From: Diplolepis rosae
Lineage: Eukaryota; Arthropoda; Insecta; Hymenoptera; Diplolepididae
NCBI GenBank assembly: GCA_030998225.1
Contig: JAPYXD010000391.1
Coordinates: forward strand, 1,550,001 to 1,614,000
Direction: 5' to 3'
Length of the DNA: 64,000 nucleotides
Shown piece by piece: positions 48,051-60,800 of this stretch. The first letter of the stretch is position 1. Each line of letters starts with the position of its first letter. Position numbers and translations under genes: made by a program. The notes beneath the pieces are model-generated. The model was not told the origin of the DNA and ran no database searches. It saw only the letters and a program-made list of their open reading frames with translations.

Positions 48051-48180
48051 ATTTGAGGAAAGTAGATGGCCTTTCCGGTTTTGTATAATTATTTAAGTCA
48101 GTGAAATATGATAAATAAATAATATAGATGGTAGAATATTTTTAAGACCGAAAAAAATTTTGAAAGCGTGCATCTTGCAT

Positions 48181-48256
48181 GTGTCAGGAGGAATCGAACC
48201 TCCGAATATACTTGCCTTTCCGGGGACTTACTGTGATAAACGCACCAAGCCAACAC
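48181..48256 (-). ncRNA. tRNA-like Pol III unit, left arm
   Basis: It is the inverted copy of 48432-48507 with the same boxes and pairing. Reading left to right on the minus strand, the two units point away from each other's 5' ends, and the hairpin loop lies upstream of both. Confidence 0.5.
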
Positions 48257-48431
48257 CGCTTACAGCATTTCAAATAATTTTCGGTATATTTCACTTTTCA
48301 GTTTAGATGTTTATTTGAAAGTGTTCGCAATCAGACCCAATAGAGGTCACTTAAAGCCCTAATTTTCATTCAAATAAACATCTAAACTGAAAAGTGAAAT
48401 ATACCGAAAATTATTTGAAATGCTGTAAGCG

Positions 48432-48507
48432 GTGTTGGCTTGGTGCGTTTATCACAGTAAGTCCCCGGAAAGGCAAGTATATTCGGAGGTTCGATTCCTC
48501 CTGACAC
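48432..48507 (+). ncRNA. tRNA-like Pol III unit, right arm
   Basis: 76 nt. GTGTTGG at the 5' end can pair with CTGACAC at the 3' end (7 pairs with two G-U). It contains TGGCTTGGTGC as an A-box-like sequence, a 5-bp T-arm GGAGG/CCTCC and an exact B box GGTTCGATTCC. The anticodon arm does not fold convincingly, so a decoding tRNA is unlikely. A tRNA-derived transcript or SINE head fits better. The mirror copy is at 48181-48256 on the minus strand. Confidence 0.5.
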
Positions 48508-48809
48508 ATGCAAGATGCACGCTTTCAAAATTTTTTTCGGTCTTAAAAATATTCTACCATCTATATTATTTATTTATCATATTTCACTGACTTAAATAAT
48601 TATACAAAACCGGAAAGGCCATCTACTTTCCTCAAATACTATAATACCGGTAACATCGAAAATTATTAACTATCGATTATTCTCAGTGTATGCGACCAAA
48701 AGTTTCTCCGTGTACATATAACTTGTTACACAATATACTATGTATTGCTTTTTACATACACGTCAAAAGGTCAATTTTAAAATCAAAGAGTCTTTTTTAT
48801 TTGTTATAG

Positions 48810-51800
48810 AATCAAATTCGTCACTATTAGAAAGTAAAATATATGGTGATAGAATAATTTACTATAAACTTCCCGATTCATCAGAATACAAATATGTGGT
48901 TTCAATAGGATACTTATTGATCCCAGCGGACGGAAACGCAATATATAGGTAATTTTCCACATTGTAGTCATTTAAAAAAAAAAGAAATTTGTTACACTGT
49001 TAACAATTTCTGTATCAAACTTCTATTACATGTAATGGACGTTTTTTTTGGTACGTATATCAAATATATAATACTTTGACCATAAAAAGCACAAATTTTT
49101 ATTTGAATTTTAACATACAGGTTTATTTATTTTGATGTTATTTATCCCGAGTTGAAATATGGTGCCTACTTTACCGCTCCAAGTAAAAATTTTAGCATTA
49201 ATTTACTACTCTGTGTTATACTATCTATTACCAGCTCCTATACTTTACTGCTTTTGACAATATTTCCTTTCTATTTTGATTCTAAAAAATTCATGGCCCC
49301 TACATAAGAATCTTGCCACTACATATACAAGTTTCCCCAGTCAACGAACAGGGTCACGAAAACTTATAATAATAATAATTTATGATACTTTTGCTAAGAA
49401 CACTTATTTATTCGTGATATTGGCACATCCGAAATATTTCGTAGTGAAGATTTCAACAATATTTTCCAAAAGTTAAATTTCGGCAACAACACGGGGAGAA
49501 ATAACTGGTGGCATGCACATGAAACTCACAAAGTGTTACAGACATGTCAAATGACGATTGTGAAAAAAGCAAATTCAAATGTTTGACACTAGACAACGTT
49601 CTTGCTCATCCTATTAAATATTCGTGCGTGTAGAACTAGCGACTCGGAGCTCGAACGCATGAACGCTGAGTATATGTAACGCGATCCGAAAAAAGGGACT
49701 TTCGAGACAAAAGTGAAATTTTACACGACGAGCGATTTTCTTCTTCTTTCTTTCTTTGTCACTCCTAATTGAAAGCAGGGAGGAAAAGTGATAGCCTAGG
49801 TCAGGAGAATATACAATTTCCTTGCTAAGAATAAGCGACCTAGTGATGCAATATCGAAAGGAAAATATCGATATTTGCAATATCGATATATCAGGAAGGT
49901 AAATATCGATATCACTGATATATCGGCGAAAGTTTCCGATATATCGATATAATATCGATAATAAAGTTTTTTTAAAATTTTAAATAATAATTCAGGTACT
50001 TCGTTCAATGTAAAAGTAAAACAAATAATTTTCATTAATTCAATGTAGGTAAAACGACTGCTGTAACACTTGTGCTAGGTACTCTCAAGTGCACCCAATT
50101 GAGATAACCAAGTTGACGTCACTGGCCATGTGGTAGGGATAGACTGTAGGTAAGGTTGGTCTTGGACGAAAGAAATATATGGGAATCGTTGGGAAATTGA
50201 TGAAACAAAATTTTCCAGCGTAAAAGTAAGTCATAAATTTATTAATAATTATATTTTTCAAGTGCAAAATTCATTTCCGCTTATTTTGAGTACCTACTTG
50301 TCGCTTGTCATTCTTTTAATTTTTTAATATAAAATAAAATGTCATAAATTTGTAGGTTATGATGACCGTTTGTTTTGAAGGATTTGAAGAATGTATCGAT
50401 AAGCATGTTCTAGTTTTTTACACATTCTTCAAATCCTTCAAAACAAACGGTCATCATAACCTACAAATTTATGACATTTTATTTTATATTAAAAAATTAA
50501 AAGAATGACAAGCGACAAGTAGGTACTAAAAATAAGCGGAAATGAATTTTGCACTTGAAAAATATAATTATTAATAAATTTATGACTTACTTTTACGCTG
50601 GAAAATTTTGTTTCATCAATTTTGAATTTACAAAAATAAATGTTTTTCTACATTTTTACAGGTCAATAAAATTTTTATTGAGTAAAAAATACAAATTTCA
50701 TTGTTTTGCTGTAATTCCGAACCCCTAATTTTTAAAATATTTTTAAAAAATTCGGAATAAAAAAATCAGAATTTTATAAAAAAATAATTTCAGGAATTGG
50801 AAATTTGTGCCGAGTTGTGCGATTTGAGAAGATGTTAACAACAATTCTTACTTTTACTAACAATCAAAAGAACAATTGCGAGCAAGCAACCGGCTCGGGC
50901 GACCGCGTGACGTGTGTACATGTAGATTTTATCAGTGTTTGTTCTGTCACTGATTTTTTCGATGAAGTGTGCTGCAATGTGAATACAATTTTTTTTTATT
51001 TCCTGTCGGCAACGGATTCCACTATTTCCACTTAAATGTTGAATATCGATCAGGAAAAATATCGGTTTTGGGGAAAATATCGATATTTCATATCGAATAT
51101 CGGTAAGGAAAATATCGATATATCGAGAGGATAATATCGATATTGCATCACTAAAGCGACCTATTTGGCCATGTCTATTAAAGATGGAGCCCCAGGGTTG
51201 GTTAACTTTTCACAAGATATTTGAAAAGGAATGTCTATAGGCGTTTCTTAGTTTTAACGCCAGACGGGCCAAGTAGGTGGATTTGTGTTTGAAAGAGAAT
51301 GCAAAATGCAAATAGAATATAAAATGAAAGGATACAAGTATGAATATGATTGAATACGAAACTAATAAATGTTTATATGAGTAACTTGTTCTCCTTTGAA
51401 AATATTAAGATATAGGAGACGGGTTTACTTGCAGGATTATATAAAAAAGGTTCAATAGAGTAAGGGGGGAAACATTTGATTTTTATTAAGGAGGCCTCTA
51501 AGACTTTACGAGAATCGGAGTAACGACGAGCGATTGAAGAAATCTCGAGCTCGAGGCGACGGAGCGGAGAAGTCTAAGTGGGGGATTCTGACCCCCACTT
51601 CTGCCAAGCATAGAGCTCCGCGTAGGGGACGCGGCGAGTATGGAAGGAAGTGGTGGGAGAAGAGAAAGAGTAGAGGCGTCGAACTGTCGATCTGCACGCG
51701 TCTGCAGACTCTTTTTCAATAATTTATTTCTTAAAATAATGCAGATAAAACATTTCTGATTGCACCCCTAGAAAGATCAGTTCAAGAACTTATAGAATCA

Positions 51801-54800
51801 ATCATAATCCTAAAATCGATTTTTTGCCTCGAAGGTCCCTTTTCTCGGATCGCGTCGCATATGATGCATGTCTTTCTTTATGTTCGAAACGCTTCAGCTT
51901 CGCGTGCGGTGCACGTGAATCTCAAGCGTTCCCAAAGCGTATGTCTTATACTAGAATTTAGATATCGAATTCGGTACAGCCAATGACGAGGCCTAAGGAG
52001 GACAAGCGTTTGGCACCTTCGGCCCATCTAGTATCTACTATAAGTCACATGAGTAGTAAATTTTGTAATATCACATACTTTTTATGTGAATACATAGTAT
52101 TTTGTCTTTGTAGATTACAATGCGCAGCTCACATGAATTTTGAGCATTTATTACTCGAGTTTATAGGTTCAACTATTTGGACGGCCATAATTGCCAAACA
52201 CTGGTCTCTTTCGAGTGCACGCCACCAGTTATTTATCTCCGTGTACTTTTACTTTATTCGCTGTTTGAAATTTTAAAACTAAAATTACCATTTTTGTTTT
52301 ATATGAATAGTGCTATTTTTATTTGCATAAATAAATAAACCAAAATTTAGAAATTTTGTGCAAAAAATAGAATAATTAAATTACTATTCTGTAGATGAAA
52401 TCATACTTTGTCATTTTAATAATTTCTTTAGCGAATAGGTAAACCTCATCTTTTACTCGAAATTTTTTCGTTCAGATGTAATGATTATTTGCGCAAGTTA
52501 ATATACCATTATTCATAATTAACAAAATAAATTGTATTTCAAGAATTTTGAAGCTTTTGTTAATTTATTGTTTAATTCTGTACAATAATGTATTTCATAT
52601 TTTTGATAATTCAACCCATAGATACTACAGTGCCTTATCTACATCGAATCAACCACATCTTGAATATGTACATGTACGATGTGGGTACATGATTTCACCA
52701 CAGAAGGTTTTAACTGCCGAGCACGGTATAGATCTCTTGTAAGTACATTCATATTTGTCTCTAAAAAGTCAATTTAAAAAAAAAATAATCATGATCGTAA
52801 TTGAAACCAAAGAGATACTACATTAATAAAATTAATTTTACAGAGAGCATAGACCTCAGGAGACCAAATATTAATACATGTATTTCACCGTGAATGTGCA
52901 CTTTTCTGTTGCAAGAAGTACGTACATTCACATGTAGGTATAGTTTCGAAATTCATAAGCGTAATGTGCCTTCTAAATGATGCGATATGTCAAACCCTCC
53001 AAAATACCCTTCTGATTCTCATTCAACTTTTTCGTTCAACTCAAATCGCCTATTACACACCCATCTCTTGAGGTTTGATAACAGATAACAGTCGCTGGGG
53101 GCCACGTCTGAATACGGTGGACGCGGAAGTGATTCGAAATCTAATTCATGCTTTTTGCATGTGCAATGTTCTATGTGTGAGATGGTGCATTCTCGTCATG
53201 AAAAAGGATATTTTTCCTCTTCAAATGTGGCTGTATCTTCCTGATTTCTTCAGCCAAACCATCTAATGATGCAGCATAAAATGCTCCAGCAATTGACCTT
53301 CCTTTCTGAAGGTAGTCGATAAAGATTACTTCATGTGCATCTAAAAAAATACTAGCCATAGCTTTCCCAGCCGATTGTTGCGTATTCTGACGCTTTGGTG
53401 CACTTTCACCAGGTTTAACCTACTGTTTTGACCCTTCACGTGATTCCAGAGTATAGTGGTGGATCCATGTTTCATCCATCGTCACAAATCGACGGGAAAA
53501 CTCTTTTGGATTGCGGTTAAAATAGGCTGAAATTTGCACGGAAGTGGTCAAACAAATGCAGTCGTTTAGGAACAATCGCGACGCCCGTCTTGCACAGGGC
53601 TTTCTCATGCACAAATGCGTATGCAGAATATTTACCATACGCTCAGTTGAAATTGATACGATCTCAGCTATCTCACACACTTTTACTTTCGGGTCATTCA
53701 AGATAATACCATGGGTTTTATTGATCATTTCTGGTGTAGTGATCTTATTTGGACGATCTGGACTAGGTATGGTTTCTGTGCTCGTACGACCACAACTAAA
53801 TTCGGTTAGCCACTTCTGAACCATTCCATACGACGGAGCAGAGACCGAACAATATTTATCTAGCTTGGTCTTAGTTTCTGATAAGGTTTTTCCATGCTAA
53901 AAGTAGTGTTTAATCAACACACGAAATTCACTTTTTTCCACCTTCGCCAAAAATTCGGAGGTCTGTTGCTTTCAGACACTGTATAACTTAGAAATTATTG
54001 TATGGATTTGGCTCAAATTTTAATAGAAGAAGTTTGGAGAATGGAACCTGTTAACAGTGATAGCCGTTTCTTATTAGTAGCGACCTCTCATAGAAATATC
54101 ACGCCAATATCAAACACTCTAGTAATTTTTGTGGTTTAAAATCGATAAGAGAGAGAGGTAAATCACAATTTTAGTAACTTCAGCCGTCGAATTAGTTTCT
54201 GTAACATATATTTGTAAGTAACTTGCAATTTTTTGAAAATAGGAAAGTTAAAAAATGACTGCACGTGATCCATATTTTTCTCAAAGTGCGCATGGCACGC
54301 CACGCTCGAGAAGTTCTAAACTATACGCATATGTGAATTTATACATGTGAATGTGCGTACTCCTGGCAATAGGAAAGTGAGGTTTTTGAATACACAAATT
54401 TGATCTCCTTGTGTCTCTTCTCCCTCCAATTTCTATTTTCAGTTACAACCCATATAACAATCGTATCAAGCACGAAACACGCACCGCATGTCAGGCACCT
54501 GTGCGTGTATAAATAAATCACATACGCTAGCACAAGGTGATAGGCACTAGGGCGTATCGAAAAAAAATGTAATCTTCTCGTTTCTGAATAGGGGTAAAAA
54601 GTTTCATACAGATGGCAAAATATTCCTCCTAAAAGATGAGGTCATAAAAAAAATCTCTTCCGTTTTCAATCTCGGACAAATGGCCAAAATGAGGAGGAAT
54701 AGAGTATTTTCCGTGATCACTGAGCCAAAAGATGTTATTAATGATTTGAAGCATGGTAAAAAATTGTATAGTGTATCCATAAATGTGACTGTATCCTATA

Positions 54801-57800
54801 GCTTGATGAAAAGAAGTTGAACGATCTGGAATTGATCATAAAGTGGTCGAAAATCGAAAAAATCACTGAACATCGCATTTTTTCCAATATTGCAGAGTCG
54901 TAAAATATTGTTTCGGACCTGGAAAGATGCTGAAAAGTCACACACAACATTTACAATTCTACGATATACATCTATGCTTGTGTGGAAAATTTTCATCAAA
55001 TATTATTTTGTGACCCTATATTAATGTTGAACTTGCAGAAAATATCAAAATTCTAAAAAAATTCAATCATTAATCTTGAATTACGTTCCATCTCCTACAA
55101 TCCAATTCAAAATTTTCTCAATCACTTATCGCCTCCGTCTTTTGTTTCAATTACTATGACGACACAAAAGTTTGATATATTGCGAGTGTATCATATATTT
55201 CAGTGTGTAATTCGTCGGTTTTTCTTCTCCCGGGAATAATTCATTAAGATTTGTCAACAATGTCTCAAGATGAATTGAATATGTGTGTGATTGTCGGTGA
55301 ATATAGTGAATTAAATAGTGAAAAGCTGCCCACTCATTTAAAAGTGATGAAGTACTATTATTTTGAGTACGAGAAAATGTATCAGAAGGACAGGAGATAC
55401 CCCCTATTTTCTGTCGTTTCAAAGTTGGTGTTGGACTAAGTGAAGAATATTTGGAGCAGAACTTCTATACCAATCGTTCATGATCAGAGAATCTTAACAA
55501 TGATGAAAAAAGATCATGATGCTGTTAACCTTTTTCATAGATATCCTGCCAAAAACCGAAATGAAAAGTTCATACTCAAGCTGAATTCATTCAAGTATCA
55601 AGGTCTCTTCGACATAGCTGCTTGTAAATGTAATATTGACTCTTGCTCTTGTGAAATCAAGATTCCTAAAACCGAAGGAGTCTTTCTAGAAGACCAGAGA
55701 ACTTGCAGAAAACAAAACGTAGGCTCTGCTCGTCGCACAAGAATCCAGCTTGACAAGAATCGAATGATTTCGGTTCGATGTACCTTTTGGTACACCATCA
55801 ACAGAACAAACTAGAATGAACTGTCCATTATTTGGGGCAGCTTCTGATAGATTCGGAGTCGAAAATAGAAGTGCTTCACTATTAGCGACTTCTATTTTGC
55901 AAGATATAAGTAGATATGTCCCTCAATTTAAAGGTCTCATCTTTGACAAGAGTAAAATCTTTCGCAAAATAACTAAAACTCGAGAAAAACTTCAAAACGA
56001 AGAATTTTCTTCAGCTTGGAAAATGAAAGCAATTTACTTTGATGGTAGAAAGGATCAGACTAGTTGTTGAAGAGACAGATGACGGAATATTGCGGCAAAT
56101 ATCGACAATAGAAGAGCACATATCGTTGATTAGAGAACCAGGGGGTTCCTATCTAGGACATGTGTCTCCATCATCATCAGATGCTGAAAGCTTTTAGAAC
56201 GCAATCTTGGATTTTTGCTATGAAAAAACAATTGATCTTTCCAATTTGGATTGCGTTGGATGTGATGGTTGCCCTACAAATCCTGCGAAACACAATGGTA
56301 TTATAAGAAGAATGGAGAAGGAACTAGAGAGACCATTGCAGTGGGTTATTTATCAACTCCATGGAAATGAGCTGCCATTTAGGCATTTGTTCGAGAAGCT
56401 CGATGGTAAAACTACTGGTTGCACTTAATATTCTGGTCCTATCGGCAAATCTTTAGAGTCGTGCGAGAATCTCCCGATTGTCAAGTTTGATGCTGTTGAG
56501 ATGTCAAATATCCTAATTGTGAACTCCACGGATCTTAGTTCAGATCAAAGGTATCTTTTAGATATTTGGAATGCTGTTAAGACGGGAAAATGTTCTCTAA
56601 ACCTTAATCGAAGGAGTCCAGGAAAATTGTCACATGCAAGGTGGCTCACAACGACAACCAGGACACTGCGAAGATACATTGGAACAGAAAACCCCTCTTT
56701 TGAATTGCTGGTTCTGGTTAAATTCATCATGCGCGTTTATGTCCCAATGTGGTTTCAAATTAAGTGCCATCCAACCATCAAAGACGCTTCCATGAACTTG
56801 TGGGAAAGTATTTGGATGTCAAGATTCCTTGAAGATGATCTCCGAGATATAGTATACAACGTAATTCAAAGCAACGGATATTTTGCTCACCCAGAGAATA
56901 TTCTTTTTGCAATGCCCTGTGATCAAAGAGCCTCCTTTAACCAAATCAATGACGAAAGAAGATTTAGCAAGTTTCAAGAGGTAATTGAATAAAATACCAC
57001 ATTGCTAGAACATGAATTATCTGAATTATTTGAACCTTTTTTACCAAAAATTGCGTTTCATTAAACTTTTCGTATTTTCTGCAAATTAAACAATAATAAA
57101 GGCTCATAAAATAATTTTTGATGAACTTTTACTACACGAGCATACATGTGGATGTTGTTTGTGATTTTCGACCACTTTATGATCAATGCCAGCTCGTTCA
57201 ACTTCTTTTGATCAAGTGAAGAATCTATACGATACAGGTACATTTTTTTTTCGATACGCCCTAATGTGTACACTCAGTGTCGAAATCGTGCGACGCACGG
57301 CGTGCAGTCACTGTGTTGGCAGCTTTATGCGCATTCACTCAACGCAGAATATTTATATTAGCTGATGATACTCATTTTTGAATATAACTTCAAATTTTTT
57401 CGCGAAAAGCACTATTATGTATATTTTTGATTGTTTTGGAGATCATACGACGAAATTTTTTTTTTAAATTCTTCACATGAGACGTCACAAACTCCAGCTC
57501 ATTGCATTGTAACTAAATTCTAGTCATGTCGTTGTGCATTTGGAAATTACAGCTCTGGCAGTGGAAGCAAAAGATCGGCATTGTACGTTAAACCTCATAA
57601 AGCAACAGGTGATGGAAAATTCTACCATGTTGAAAAAGTCAAATCTGCTCTTAGTTCTATTTATACAGGGATCAAGAGCCAATATGTTCCTGCAGTCATG
57701 GTAGTAAGTAACCTCACCTAAACAAAATTAAAAAGAATTTTTGTAAAACAGTATTTCATTACTGCTCTAAATTATGAATTGAAAGCAATTCAGGAAAGTT

Positions 57801-60800
57801 TTTCGAATTTGAGCCCGAAAATTCGTACTCTTCCCCCCTAACACTCTAATAAAATAGGCAGCCGATAGTTCTCCGGAAGAAGAGACCTTGATAACCTTTC
57901 TGACTTTGCTCTCATCCGCTTCCTATGATTGAGAAATCCTGAATGAAGCAATATAAATTGTCACCACTAAGAGCATAGTTGGATTACATATTTATTCTTC
58001 ATTGTAATGAAAAAATTAGCTTAGAAAAAAGAGCAACCTTGAATAGCGGTTTAAGAAATGACATCTGATGACCGATTTATTGTATCCCCCTTTCTTCGCA
58101 CGATTTGTATGATTCTCACATGGTCTGGGAATTGGTTGTTTCGCGCATGTTATACAAGCCTGAGAAGTAGAAGTTCCCATGCAGATGATGCAAAAATATA
58201 CTTTTTGCTTGCAAAAATAATTCCGATCCTCTATTATTTTGAATAAAATAAAAGTAGCATATAAGAATTTGTAGTGTCACCCTCCGCTACAATTTCGACA
58301 TAATGAAGAATTTTCTTCATTATATTTTACCCTCATCGATTGTAAACCAACATCTTTTATAATAATAAAAGAAGCATTTCTTACGCACTAAAAGAAAGTA
58401 GTAAGAGCAACTCGTGTGGAGCCACTGATTGCTCACTCGTTGCTCAATATACTATTTCGACTGATTCTCATGGAGTAGGCCTCATTTAAATTTCTTTGAG
58501 CCAATCCGTTTAAAAAAGGAATTATTATTCTATCATTATTTTTTATTGCATAATTTGATTAATTATTAATTTTTTATCTTATTCATTTCATTCGTAGAAT
58601 TCCATGATTGAATTTCGTAATGATCTGTCCTTTGTAGAGGACATATAACTGGAAGGGTTAATTCGAAAAAAGCAAACCTGGTAAGAAAAGGTGGTTTGAG
58701 ATGAATTGAACGGCATTCAAAATTTTATTTAATGCGTTTGACTGAATTCAAGGCGCTTCATTTCAATCCAACCCGCTGCTCAATGTAAATGAAATTTTTT
58801 TAATATCACTGACTGGAATTAAAAATGAGACAAAGCTAATGCGATTTAATGCTGTCAGGTGACTCAAATTGAATGCGTGTCTATGCTTTTTGTGGGATTC
58901 AGGTTGAAAAGAGCCAATGCGATTTTATGCTATTAGGTGACTTTAAAATCGAAAGATAGTCAACGTGTTTTGAGGAACTGAAATTGGAAAAGAGTGATTG
59001 CGATTGAATGCCTCGAAGCAGTCTGAAAATTTAATGCTAGTTAATGTCTGTTGTGAGATTAAATGATTCGAGTTTTAATTCATTTATTCTACTCCTCGAA
59101 TTTCCTTGTAAAAATGTTTTCTTTTGAAATATTGTCATTAAAAGTTATAAATTAATTCAGTGTTATCAATTTTCAGTGATTTACTCAATAAATTTCTGTA
59201 AGCGATAAGTATTGCATTTTCATTAACAGACTGATTCCACACATTCAATGTTGTGTTTTATTGCTATAACCTATAATCTGTCATATGTTGATCAGTCATG
59301 GCCGTTAATCGTTATAGTAATTCTAAAGATAGCCTGCCTCTTGGCTCTTCACTCGCTTTAAATATTGAACACTCATTGGCCAATATTAGGTAATATTATG
59401 TCATTTTAATTCATCCACCAACAAAAGCCAATAAGCGTTTTCCATTTAACACATCACTCAATAAGTTTCTGGTCTGAGATATAGATAGCACCACTGTTGT
59501 AAAATCCATATGATTTCTGGATAGTGCTAACCTTCAGACTTTAAGTGTCAAAATTTCATAACAATCTAACATTTTGTTCAGAAGTTACGGAGGTTTTGCT
59601 GAAGAAACTTTTATCATTTTCTAAACAACGAATAAAAAAAAGTTTCTAATGTTAATAAAACATTGCTTTTTGATGGGAGAAAATACTGATGAAGCAAAGC
59701 AGTGGCTTGAAAATCAGCAGTTGTTCCGGAAAACATAACTACAGTCCACAAAATAGTTTTGGGCGATCATAAATTAAAGTTACGTCAGATAGCTGACATC
59801 TTAAAGATATCAGTAGGTAGTGTGTTTACAATTTTGCACGAATCCTTGGAGATCCGTAAGTTGTTTTCGAAGTGGGTGCCACATTTGCTCACACCCGACC
59901 AAAAACAACGCGCTGAGGATTCAGAGCTCTGTTTGGAGCTGTTCAAAAGAGGTCCCTAGCGGACCCGGTTGAGAGAACGGTCAGAGAATACTCTGACCAT
60001 TCTCTGACTATTCTTTGACCATTGTTTGACCTCGCATTATTATGGCTAAGGACGGTAAAAAAAAACATTTAAAGCATTGCAATTATGATTTTGCGATCAA
60101 ATTTGAATTAGCAGGTGTAGGAATAAATGCAATAATTTTATTTTTCAGTGGTAAAAACTAGGAAAACATTGTATACCTGTCATTGAAGGCAGCGCAGTGA
60201 CTTACAATTGGTAATACGTCTCCACCGTCAACGTTTTCTATTGGTTGGAATGAAACACAACTACTTTTATCTCACTTCAGCCAATTTTTAATCACTGCAC
60301 TGCCTTCAATGACAGTTATACGATGTTTTTCTAGTTTTTATCGCTGAGAAATAAAATTATTGTATGCAAAGACGAATCATTCTATAAAAAAGGCATCGAA
60401 AAGTTAAAGAAGCGTTAGAATGTATGTATTACGCTTGGAGGAAACTATATTTTATATATTTTTTATACAGTTGGAGACAAAAGTTTGGTTTGTGGAAGAA
60501 TCATACGCGTATCCAGTAAATCTAGATAGTTGGAGGTATTTGGAAACTGTGGATCAAGCGATAGTGTGGAATGATATAAAAGAAATACCAAGAGAGCAAG
60601 AATTTCTTAAGATTCGTGTTTCCAGAGTGGATTATCCATTTTGCGAAGCAAAATTGTTGGGTGAAATTTGCATTGAACTCAAGGAAGACGACATAAAGTT
60701 TGGAATTGTTATTACTTTTTTATATTTTAGAATGAAATTTAAATGATCTTTTATTATTCATCTTAGACTGAAGTATCATATAAACATAAATAACTAGGTT

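Larger units (their letters stand above)
48051..48637. mobile_element. 587-bp near-perfect hairpin carrying two tRNA-like genes
   Basis: 48051-48319 and 48369-48637 are inverted copies of 269 bp with no length difference (paired coordinates always sum to 96688) and a 49-nt loop. Each arm carries the same tRNA-like segment. The near identity implies recent origin or gene conversion. Sequence of this length transcribed through would form long double-stranded RNA. Confidence 0.85.

Noticed and set aside
48432..48507. Functional tRNA
   Set aside because: T-arm and B box are good, but the anticodon arm does not fold and the D-arm is poor. The copy is locked in a hairpin, so it is called tRNA-like only.
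51498..51722. Overlapping open frames on both strands in a GC-richer stretch
   Set aside because: Three frames are open at once, low complexity Ser/Arg composition, no motif; chance in GC-rich DNA.
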